A stretch of DNA of 5,827 bases, taken from Endomicrobium sp. GTDB lineage: Bacteria; Elusimicrobiota; Endomicrobiia; Endomicrobiales; Endomicrobiaceae. Location of the stretch: NCBI GenBank assembly GCA_031273645.1, contig JAISRM010000275.1, positions 1 through 5,827 of the forward strand. The letters run 5' to 3'. The position numbers and the translations under genes are program-made. Numbering within the stretch: the stretch's first letter is position 1; every line of letters starts with the position of its first letter. The notes beneath the pieces were generated by a model. It searched no databases, was not told the DNA's origin, and saw only the letters and a program-made list of their open reading frames with translations. Shown piece after piece: positions 1 to 5,229 of this stretch.

Positions 1-474
1 AACGAAATTGAAGTCAGATATATGTCTTACGGCATGCTTGCCCAAGACCGGGACAATGCCCTTTATGAGCAATGCAAGCCCATGACAAAAAGGATTCCGT
101 CGCAAAAAGAACAAAGCGCTTTAGATTTTGCATGGAAAGTATGCAAACACGTTAAGTCAAACGCCATAATTCTTGTAAGAGGAAATCAAACCGTAGGCAT
201 AGGCGCGGGACAAATGAGCAGAATTGACTCATTAAATATAGCTTTGAAAAAAATGAACGACGTTTCGCTCGGACTTAATGAAAAAGAGTATCCTTTAGTT
301 TTAGCTTCAGACGCTTTCTTTCCGTTTTCAGACGTTGTAACAGAGGCCGCAAAAGCGGGGATCACGGCAATAGCGCAGCCCGGAGGTTCGGTAAGAGACG
401 AAGATTCGATTAAAGCCGCAGACGAATTTTCAATTGCCATGACAGCCACGTCAATGAGGCATTTTAAACATTAA
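1..474 (+). CDS. purH: Bifunctional AICAR transformylase / IMP cyclohydrolase, C-terminal part (5' truncated by window)
   Basis: The reading frame is open from base 1 and ends at TAA 472-474, giving the last 157 residues of a protein that normally has about 510-530. The enzyme formylates AICAR with 10-formyl-tetrahydrofolate and closes the ring to IMP, the last two steps of de novo purine synthesis in the cytoplasm. This piece lies in the transformylase domain. Visible family motifs are MLAQDRD near the left edge, KSNAI followed by GIGAGQMSR, SDAFFPF, QPGGSVRDED, and the terminal MRHFKH, which matches the usual end of PurH. The first in-frame ATG (base 22) is internal and not a real start. 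The catalytic cyclohydrolase half lies upstream and is not seen. The following gene starts 139 bp downstream. I found no clear terminator in that gap, only a weak GCCG/CGGC pairing near 522-534 without a T tract. Confidence 0.96.
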   Translation, partial: NEIEVRYMSYGMLAQDRDNALYEQCKPMTKRIPSQKEQSALDFAWKVCKHVKSNAIILVRGNQTVGIGAGQMSRIDSLNIALKKMNDVSLGLNEKEYPLVLASDAFFPFSDVVTEAAKAGITAIAQPGGSVRDEDSIKAADEFSIAMTATSMRHFKH

Positions 475-601
475 TTCTGCGGACGCTTACAAAAATAAAA
501 AACGCGGCAAATAATCTCAAAGCCGTTTATCTGCGGCGCGCATGGATTTAAGCAATATTTTTAATGATTCAAACGTTGTTTTTCCAATATACGCACAGAC
601 T

Positions 602-609
602 AAAGGAGG
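602..609 (+). promoter_or_regulatory. Strong Shine-Dalgarno that fixes the start of the first exported protein
   Basis: AAAGGAGG is a near-perfect complement of the 16S 3' end and lies 4 bases before ATG 614. An earlier in-frame ATG at 542 has no comparable site and would put 24 residues before an obvious signal peptide. The start at 614 is therefore preferred. Confidence 0.85.
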
Positions 610-613
610 AAAA

Positions 614-1879
614 ATGAAAAAAATGTTATTGCTTTTCATATGCGCGTTATTTACGGCAGTCTCAGCTTTTTCGGCAGACAGAAATCCTTTAAGAACAGCT
701 TCTTCTTCGGGAGATAACAGCAGAAAGTCTTCGCAAACTTCTTCATCCGCGTCGGCAAGCGAGAGTTCCCGCTCAGTAAGAACGGCAGCTCCTTCAACAG
801 CTTCTTCTTCCCAGCCGCAAAGAAGCAGCAGCGCTTCCGCCTCTGCGGCAGTCAAAACGCAAAACAGCAATGAAACTTATTCCTCGCGCCGCAATGCCGC
901 CGCGCCGGCTTCAAATCAACAAAGAACTACAAGCAGAAACGCGCCGGCAAAAACCGCTGACAGAACTTCAACGCGCTATTCTACAAGGAATGCAAATGTA
1001 AAAACGCGCGCAAATAATGCCGTTGTAGTAAATAAGACCGTAACCGACAGACGCAGCCCTGCTGCAGCTTCGTCAACCAGACAAGCAGCGTCTGACAGAC
1101 ATTCGTCTGACAGGCGTTCGCCTGACAGGCATTCGTCAAACAGACAGGCGGCGTCAACCAGACATTCGTCTGATAGACAACCGTCTGTTTCAAGGCAGCC
1201 TAATCATAATACGGCAAATGTAAAAACTAACAGACCGCATGTTTCTGCGTCTCATTATAGGCCGGCAAGAGGTCATTCAAATCCGGTCAACTCAATATTT
1301 AAAGTATTGTTTTTTCCGTTTTCACTCGCTTTTGATCATAGTCGCAGGAGTCATGTAAGATGGAATTATTATCCGCATTACCGCTATTATCATTCTTATC
1401 TTTATTACGATTATTGGTGGTCTGCCCCCGTAGTTTATAACACTTACACTACTTATTCTTACGTCGAGCAGCAACAGCCCCAAGCGTATGTAACAAAAAC
1501 ATTAAACGACGGCGGAGCCGACGCATATTCCGAGCAGGATTTTGATTTATCCGATATAAAATTACAAAACGCCAGATTCATATCAAACCCCAACGGCATA
1601 GCGTTGACCGTAAACAATAATTCTCAATATGTCATATCGGAAATCGCGTTTATTTTTACATTAAGGGGAACGGACTTTACGCAAACCATAAGCAACGTTT
1701 ATTATAAGTTTGATAGCCCTCTGCAACCTTATGAAAAAAGATTTTGCAGAGTTGATTTGAGTTCTGCAGAAATTGAGCTTCCGCAGTCTTTTGCGGTAGT
1801 CGCTGCAGCCGACAGCATAACTACAGATTCAGGAAACACAATATATCAAACCGGACAAAATTCTGATTACCAAGAGTAA
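614..1879 (+). CDS. Exported Ser/Arg-rich, Tyr-rich protein of unknown function
   Basis: I do not recognise this 421-residue protein as a named family. Residues 1-20 form a Sec-type signal peptide (MKK, hydrophobic core, cleavage likely near AFSA-D). Residues 22-225 are low-complexity, rich in Ser, Ala, Arg, Thr, Asn and Gln and probably disordered, with degenerate pentapeptides of SDRHS type at about 154-190. A short hydrophobic stretch (about 227-240, IFKVLFFPFSLAF) follows, then a Tyr/His/Trp-rich block (250-291). The C-terminal part (about 312-405) looks beta-rich, with LTVNNNS at 331-337. The same layout and the NNS signature recur in the next gene, 27 bp downstream, so the two are probably diverged paralogues in one unit with lipA. 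The mature protein should be strongly basic and sit in the envelope or outside the cell. A structural or surface role is a guess. It has no lipobox and no catalytic motif that I can see. Confidence 0.85.
   Translation: MKKMLLLFICALFTAVSAFSADRNPLRTASSSGDNSRKSSQTSSSASASESSRSVRTAAPSTASSSQPQRSSSASASAAVKTQNSNETYSSRRNAAAPASNQQRTTSRNAPAKTADRTSTRYSTRNANVKTRANNAVVVNKTVTDRRSPAAASSTRQAASDRHSSDRRSPDRHSSNRQAASTRHSSDRQPSVSRQPNHNTANVKTNRPHVSASHYRPARGHSNPVNSIFKVLFFPFSLAFDHSRRSHVRWNYYPHYRYYHSYLYYDYWWSAPVVYNTYTTYSYVEQQQPQAYVTKTLNDGGADAYSEQDFDLSDIKLQNARFISNPNGIALTVNNNSQYVISEIAFIFTLRGTDFTQTISNVYYKFDSPLQPYEKRFCRVDLSSAEIELPQSFAVVAAADSITTDSGNTIYQTGQNSDYQE
992..1227 (+). repeat. 14-bp direct repeat pair inside the exported-protein gene
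   Basis: GCAAATGTAAAAAC occurs at 992-1005 and again at 1214-1227, both in frame and both encoding ANVKT (residues 127-131 and 201-205). The copies bracket the pentapeptide-repeat stretch. They may be traces of an internal duplication or a site for slippage or recombination within the linker. Confidence 0.7.
1073..1183 (+). repeat. Degenerate in-frame 15-bp repeats encoding SDRHS-type pentapeptides
   Basis: Read in frame, the stretch gives STRQA-A-SDRHS-SDRRS-PDRHS and then SNRQA-A-STRHS-SDRQP. These are seven 15-bp units (1073, 1091, 1106, 1121, 1136, 1154 and 1169) with two single Ala codons (GCG) between them. The units at 1091, 1106 and 1121 are the closest at DNA level, sharing CTGACAG followed by a TTCG end. 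A further relative, TDRRS, lies at 1043-1057. The repeated Arg and Ser suggest a flexible basic linker. No terminal repeats or spacers suggest a CRISPR. Confidence 0.85.
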
Positions 1880-1906
1880 AACGCCGGTAAAGGAAAAGAG
1901 GGGCTA

Positions 1907-2635
1907 ATGAAAAAAATATTTTTAGTTGTAACGACAATCTGCGCGGTTTTTACTTTCTCTTTTGCAGTAGAACAAAAAATAGTAATAACGCCCGTCAGAG
2001 CGGAAATAGCTTATAAAGCCGGAAATAATCACTGGGGCGTCTATAATGGAAAGCCCTATTATTATTACGGGAACAGATACCATGAATATTACCGCAACGG
2101 AAGAAGACATTACTACTACGATTATTATGATTCTTACGATTATCAAAAAAGAAAAACCAAAGCCGCCTATTCGCAAATTGATAAACTTGAGGAAATGAAA
2201 ACGGCTGCAGAAAACGCAAAAAAAGAACTTAAAGGTATAAAAATCTTAAAAGCAAAACTTTCAAAACAGTATTCTACCGACGCTCCCGCTATGTCGGTAG
2301 CAGAACTTACGGTTCAAAACAATTCAAACCACGACATAACGTCGTTTTATTTTACCGGCGCAATAATAACGCATAAAACCGGGAAAAATATATCCGGAGG
2401 TTATTTTGAATACTATCCCGACAAACCTCTTTTAGCGGGAAAGAAAGCTTCATATAAAATTGCGTTAAACGAATTTGGGCAATGGGCAAAAGCAAATCAG
2501 CCCGATCTTGCCGTGTTGAACGTAACGGTAACGGGAATAGAAACGTCGGACGGTCAAACGTTTACCGACGATATTTTTACTTCCGACGATCAGAAAAAAC
2601 TTAACGAATTAAAAAACAGATACATATATCAATAA
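1907..2635 (+). CDS. Exported Tyr-rich protein of unknown function, paralogue of the preceding gene
   Basis: This is a 242-residue protein I cannot name. A Sec signal peptide covers residues 1-20 (MKKIFL..., likely cut at SFA-VEQ). Residues 42-80 are very rich in Tyr with Gly, Asn, Arg and His (runs such as PYYYYGNRYHEYYRNGRRHY). A Lys/Glu/Ala-rich, probably helical linker (about 84-110) follows, then a beta-rich C-terminal domain (about 111-222) with AELTVQNNSNHDI at 132-144 and PLLAGKKASYKIAL at 174-187. The last two blocks align by eye with the end of the preceding protein (ALTVNNNS, and PLQPYEKRFCRVDL), which supports common descent. It lacks that protein's long Ser/Arg linker. The start is ATG 1907 with a purine-rich site (AGGAAAAGAGGGG, 1891-1903) just upstream. 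The stop overlaps the lipA start by one base. The domain resembles small Ig-like 'NNS' beta-sandwich folds only in general pattern. Location is probably periplasm or surface. Confidence 0.85.
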   Translation: MKKIFLVVTTICAVFTFSFAVEQKIVITPVRAEIAYKAGNNHWGVYNGKPYYYYGNRYHEYYRNGRRHYYYDYYDSYDYQKRKTKAAYSQIDKLEEMKTAAENAKKELKGIKILKAKLSKQYSTDAPAMSVAELTVQNNSNHDITSFYFTGAIITHKTGKNISGGYFEYYPDKPLLAGKKASYKIALNEFGQWAKANQPDLAVLNVTVTGIETSDGQTFTDDIFTSDDQKKLNELKNRYIYQ

Positions 2636-3465
2636 TGCTTGAAAAGAAAAAAATTACCATTGCAGATATCGCCGCTTTAAAAAAAGATTTTGCATTTAAA
2701 GGCTTAAATACGGTATGTCAAAGCGCAAAATGCCCCAATATCGGCGAATGTTTTAAAAAACGCACCGCAACTTTTCTCATACTCGGCAAATACTGCACCA
2801 GAGGCTGTAAATTTTGCGCCATAGAAAAACATGAACCCCAGCACGTTGACCCGCAGGAACCCGCCAAAATAGCGCAAGCCGTTTCAGAACTCGGTTTGTC
2901 TTACGCAGTCATAACTTCCGTTACAAGAGACGATTTAGACGACGAAGGCGCGCAGCACTTTGCAAATACGGTAAACGCGATAAAAAAACTTCTTCCGCAT
3001 GTAAAAACAGAAGTTCTCACTCCTGATTTTTCCGGAAAGAAAGAACTCATAGATATAGTTTTAAATTCAAAACCCAACGTTTTTTCGCATAATATTGAAA
3101 CCGTTTCGTCTTTATACGGCAAAATACGCAAAGGCGCCGATTATAACAGATCCCTGCGCGTTTTAAAATATGCAAAAGATAAAGGTTTTAAAGTAAAAAC
3201 GGGAATTATGCTCGGATTAGGCGAAACCGAAGATGAAATCTTTCAAACGATAAAACATATAAAACAATGCAATGTCGATATTCTTACCGCAGGGCAATAT
3301 CTGTCTCCTACAAAAAAACATTATCCCGTTACAAAAGAATATTGCGCGCAGGAATTTCAAAATATAGAAAATTTTGCAAAAAATACCGGAATTGCAAACG
3401 TAATATGCGGCCGCTATGTAAGAAGTTCTTATCTTGCGGAAGAAAATTTTCTAAAAAGCTGTTAA
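2635..3465 (+). CDS. lipA: Lipoyl synthase (radical SAM)
   Basis: LipA inserts two sulfurs at C6 and C8 of octanoyl groups carried on lipoyl domains (2-oxoacid dehydrogenases, glycine cleavage H protein), using S-adenosylmethionine and two [4Fe-4S] clusters. The auxiliary-cluster cysteines are C28, C33 and C39 (C-x4-C-x5-C, in VCQSAKCPNIGEC). The radical-SAM cysteines are C54, C58 and C61 (CTRGCKFC). The family's RSSY motif, whose serine ligates the auxiliary cluster, is at 263-266. Other matches are VTSVTRDDL-like (95-101), PDF (130-132), FSHNIET (150-156) and KTGIMLGLGE (188-197). At 276 residues it is shorter than the roughly 320 of E. coli LipA. The usual N-terminal segment with a KPxWLK-like motif is missing, and the frame upstream closes at TAA 2602-2604 with no ATG, GTG or TTG start in between. 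The start ATG overlaps the previous stop (TAATG) and has no clear ribosome site, which suggests translational coupling. No lipB or lplA is present in the window. Confidence 0.96.
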   Translation: MLEKKKITIADIAALKKDFAFKGLNTVCQSAKCPNIGECFKKRTATFLILGKYCTRGCKFCAIEKHEPQHVDPQEPAKIAQAVSELGLSYAVITSVTRDDLDDEGAQHFANTVNAIKKLLPHVKTEVLTPDFSGKKELIDIVLNSKPNVFSHNIETVSSLYGKIRKGADYNRSLRVLKYAKDKGFKVKTGIMLGLGETEDEIFQTIKHIKQCNVDILTAGQYLSPTKKHYPVTKEYCAQEFQNIENFAKNTGIANVICGRYVRSSYLAEENFLKSC

Positions 3466-3469
3466 TGCG

Positions 3470-3532
3470 CGTCATCCTGTCAAATCATTTAAAAATGATA
3501 CCGAAAAACAGGAAAAACAATTGACATTGACG
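3470..3532. repeat. 63-bp inverted-repeat element after lipA
   Basis: The ends are complementary: CGTCA (3470-3474) pairs with TGACG (3528-3532), and TGTCAA (3478-3483) pairs with TTGACA (3521-3526), separated by a small internal loop (TCC against T). Inside is a second palindrome, ATCATT (3484-3489) with AATGAT (3494-3499). An alternative pairing is CCTGT (3476-3480) with ACAGG (3508-3512). No T tract follows, so it is not a standard terminator. It begins 5 bases after the lipA stop. It may be an intergenic palindromic repeat or an mRNA 3'-end structure. The TTGACA here looks like a -35 box but has no good -10 partner. Confidence 0.6.
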
Positions 3533-3561
3533 TCCGTCGGGGGCTGTTACGTTGCGGCTAT

Positions 3562-3590
3562 TTGAAATTATAACGAGTTTTTGATAAAAT
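3562..3590 (+). promoter_or_regulatory. Sigma-70-type promoter with extended -10, upstream of psd
   Basis: The -35 box is TTGAAA at 3562-3567 (5 of 6 matches to consensus), the spacer is 17 bp (3568-3584), and the -10 box is TAAAAT at 3585-3590 (5 of 6). TG at 3582-3583 gives an extended -10. Transcription would start near 3597, leaving a leader of about 105 bases before psd. It is the best promoter I see in the window and probably serves psd, pssA and the downstream leuC-type gene. Confidence 0.65.
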
Positions 3591-3612
3591 AACCGCAGAT
3601 TAATAAAATTTT

Positions 3613-3683
3613 TGTCATGCCGGACATTTTCCGGCATTCGTTTTTTTTGTTGGGAACGTTTTCTGAATTTTTTCAGAATGACA
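3613..3683. repeat. GTCAT...ATGAC palindromic intergenic element with two internal hairpins
   Basis: The outer arms TGTCAT (3613-3618) and ATGACA (3678-3683) are exact inverted repeats. Between them are two further perfect hairpins: ATGCCGGA/TCCGGCAT (3617-3624 and 3630-3637) and TTCTGAA/TTCAGAA (3661-3667 and 3672-3678, TTTT loop). Outer arms plus two inner stem-loops make a cloverleaf of the kind seen in dispersed palindromic repeats of many bacteria. Copy number elsewhere in the genome cannot be judged from here. Its right end comes within 20 bases of the psd start. Confidence 0.6.
3617..3648 (+). terminator. Rho-independent terminator-like hairpin in the psd leader
   Basis: A perfect 8-bp stem ATGCCGGA/TCCGGCAT with a 5-base loop (CATTT) is followed after three bases (TCG) by eight T's (3641-3648). 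This fits an intrinsic terminator on the + strand. It could end transcripts from the purH-lipA side. It also lies just downstream of the predicted promoter at 3562-3590, so transcripts starting there would meet it after about 20-50 bases, which would allow attenuation. Confidence 0.65.
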
Positions 3684-3686
3684 GAG

Positions 3687-3691
3687 AAGGA
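3687..3691 (+). promoter_or_regulatory. Ribosome binding site of psd
   Basis: AAGGA lies 10 bases before ATG 3702 and supports that start over the in-frame ATG at 3678, which is inside the palindromic element. Bases 3689-3696 (GGAAACGT) can also pair with 3656-3663 (ACGTTTTC, one G-U pair), which would hide part of this site. Confidence 0.6.
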
Positions 3692-3701
3692 AACGTCTAT
3701 T

Positions 3702-4322
3702 ATGTCAATAGTAAAAGAAGGTTATCCGTTTATTTTGATTCCTCTTGCTTTAGGATTATTATTAATTTTGTTAGGGTGGGGAAGATTTTCTTTAATTGTT
3801 GCAATTATATGCATTCTTGCATCGCTTTTTTGCGTATATTTTTTCAGAGATCCGGCTATTTCCGTAACACAAGGCGAAGGTCTTATACTTTCTCCGTGCA
3901 ACGGCGCTGTTTTAGAAGTAAGCGAAAACGAAACGGAAAAAGTTATACGCGTATTTTTATCGGTTTTAGACGTGCATTTGCAGCGCGCGCCTGTAAGCGG
4001 AAAAGTTACGAAAGTAGAATATAAACCCGGCAAATTTTTAAAAGCGATGGAGCCTCAGGCGCATATAGTAAACGAACAAAACCACATAATTATAGAAAAT
4101 GAAAACGGAACTTATATAGTAAAACAGATTGCCGGAATTCTTGCAAGAAGATGCGTTTCATGGGTAAAGCCCGGAGACGAACTAAAAACCGGAGATAAAA
4201 TAGGCGTAATAAAGTTTAGCTCGCAAGTTGATCTGCATATGCCAAAAAACGTTGATATTAAAGTAAAAAAAGGCGACAAAGTAATTTCGGGCGTTACCGT
4301 TTTTGCAACGGTAATCAAATAA
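3702..4322 (+). CDS. psd: Phosphatidylserine decarboxylase proenzyme, short (archaeal-type) family, with unusual processing residues
   Basis: This 206-residue protein decarboxylates phosphatidylserine to phosphatidylethanolamine at the inner membrane. Two membrane segments lie at the N terminus (about 9-28 and 30-46), followed by FFRDP, LSPCNG (63-68), FLSVLDVHLQRAPVSG (with H92), a PGKF motif, an NEQN motif, and QIAGILARR followed by WVKPGD. All match the short Psd family. These enzymes cut themselves before a serine that becomes the pyruvoyl cofactor. The usual motif is FGSRVD; here it is FSSQVD, so cleavage would fall between S173 and S174, leaving a 33-residue alpha chain. The SPADG Asp, part of the known Asp-His-Ser processing triad, is Asn at N67. 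The rest of the domain is well kept, so decay is not obvious. The start at 3702 fits the family (MSIVKEGYPF) and has a ribosome site; an upstream in-frame ATG at 3612 would read through the repeat element. It is followed 45 bp later by pssA, its partner enzyme. Confidence 0.92.
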   Translation: MSIVKEGYPFILIPLALGLLLILLGWGRFSLIVAIICILASLFCVYFFRDPAISVTQGEGLILSPCNGAVLEVSENETEKVIRVFLSVLDVHLQRAPVSGKVTKVEYKPGKFLKAMEPQAHIVNEQNHIIIENENGTYIVKQIAGILARRCVSWVKPGDELKTGDKIGVIKFSSQVDLHMPKNVDIKVKKGDKVISGVTVFATVIK

Positions 4323-4367
4323 AAATATCGCCGGATTTGCGCGGCAAAGGCAAGGCGGACAAATCAA

Positions 4368-5162
4368 ATGAACGAAAAGTTAAAAAGAGGAATTTATATA
4401 TTGCCAAGTTTGTTTACATGCGGCAATATGGCATGCGGATTTTTGTCGATACTTGCTTCAATAGACGGAAATTTTTCGAGAGCCGCATGGCTTCTTATTT
4501 TGTCAATAGCTTTTGATATGCTTGACGGAAGAGTAGCCAGAATGACAAAAACTACAAGCGCATTCGGCGTACAGATTGATTCTTTAAGCGATTTTATATC
4601 TTTCGGAATTGCTCCTTCAATAATGATGTATCAGCTTGTATTAAACAGCATGGGAAGAACCGGCATAGCCATAGCTATTTTGTTTGCTTTATGCAGCGCT
4701 TTAAGGCTTGCAAAATTTAACGTTATGGCCGAAGAAGGCGTAGTTCACTCGTCTTTTATGGGGCTGCCTACCCCGGCTTCCGCAGGACTGTTGATTTCTT
4801 TTGTATTAAGTTACGAGCTTTTTGCCGCAGACCCGGGTCATGAGCTTACTTTTAAAACCATACCTATTTTAATGAAAAGCATGCCTGTATTTTTTAAATC
4901 CATGCCTATAGTTATGGTGGCGCTTTCGCTTCTTATGGTTTCAAACGTGCCTTATACTTCGTTTAAAAAATTCAAATTTTCAAAACCGAAAGCTTTCGGG
5001 GTTTTTATACTTATATTGTTCGTTTTAATTTTGCTTATTACTTTTCCGCAAAATACGTTTTTTATATTGTTTTCGCTCTACATACTTTCCGGTCTGATAA
5101 TTTATGCGACAAGATACTGGAAAGGATTAAGAAGATCCGGAGAAAAACATCAAAATCAATAA
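4368..5162 (+). CDS. pssA: CDP-diacylglycerol--serine O-phosphatidyltransferase (phosphatidylserine synthase)
   Basis: This 264-residue polytopic membrane enzyme joins L-serine to CDP-diacylglycerol, releasing CMP and making phosphatidylserine, the substrate of the adjacent psd product. The CDP-alcohol phosphatidyltransferase signature is complete: D50-x2-D53-G54-x2-A57-R58-x8-G67-x3-D71-x3-D75. The N-terminal YILPSLFTCGNMACGF and the later LRLAKFN (about 112-118) and GLPTPASAG (about 131-139) are typical of the PssA (class II) branch rather than PgsA. Several hydrophobic segments follow, including two at the C terminus (about 209-227 and 229-246). A purine-rich GGCGGA (4354-4359) precedes ATG 4368. 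The 45-bp gap after psd has no terminator, so the two genes are probably co-transcribed. Confidence 0.95.
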   Translation: MNEKLKRGIYILPSLFTCGNMACGFLSILASIDGNFSRAAWLLILSIAFDMLDGRVARMTKTTSAFGVQIDSLSDFISFGIAPSIMMYQLVLNSMGRTGIAIAILFALCSALRLAKFNVMAEEGVVHSSFMGLPTPASAGLLISFVLSYELFAADPGHELTFKTIPILMKSMPVFFKSMPIVMVALSLLMVSNVPYTSFKKFKFSKPKAFGVFILILFVLILLITFPQNTFFILFSLYILSGLIIYATRYWKGLRRSGEKHQNQ

Positions 5163-5216
5163 TTTCGCGCTATAAAAAAATATAAATGCCCGATAATTTC
5201 AATAAAGGCAAAAAAA

Positions 5217-5221
5217 GAGGG
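5217..5221 (+). promoter_or_regulatory. Ribosome binding site of the leuC-type gene
   Basis: GAGGG lies 8 bases before ATG 5230 and supports that start. The 67-bp gap after pssA is very AT-rich. I see no convincing promoter or terminator in it, so read-through from pssA is likely. Confidence 0.6.
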
Positions 5222-5229
5222 AACTTATT

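Noticed and set aside
522..534. GCCG/CGGC hairpin after purH as a terminator
   Set aside because: The stem is only 4 bp and no T tract follows.
542..613. Upstream ATG that would extend the first exported protein by 24 residues
   Set aside because: It lacks a ribosome site, and the extension hides a clear signal peptide; AAAGGAGG at 602-609 points to ATG 614.
517..870. Minus-strand frame opposite the Ser/Ala-rich region, and other minus-strand frames across the window
   Set aside because: They mirror the codon bias of the real + strand genes, lack ribosome sites, and encode low-complexity or unrecognisable sequence.
1073..1183. Possible CRISPR-like array
   Set aside because: Units are 15 bp, abut without spacers, and encode in-frame pentapeptides inside a long open frame.
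614..1966. Lipoprotein signal for either exported protein (Cys in the signal peptides)
   Set aside because: The cysteines (C10 of the first, C12 of the second) sit in the hydrophobic core without an L-x-(G/A/S)-C lipobox, and normal AxA-like sites follow at residue 20.
3465..3524. Tiny 19-codon frame starting at the lipA stop (TAATG)
   Set aside because: It has no ribosome site, its composition is that of the inverted-repeat element it overlaps, and it resembles no known protein.
3521..3550. TTGACA as a -35 box with TGTTAC as -10
   Set aside because: The -10 matches only 3 of 6 and the spacer is 18 bp. TTGACA is explained as one arm of the inverted repeat, and a much better promoter lies at 3562-3590.
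3612..3701. Longer psd start at ATG 3612 or ATG 3678
   Set aside because: The added residues (e.g. MSCRTFSGIRFFCW) are translation of the palindromic element and do not match the family; ATG 3702 has a ribosome site and a family-like N terminus.
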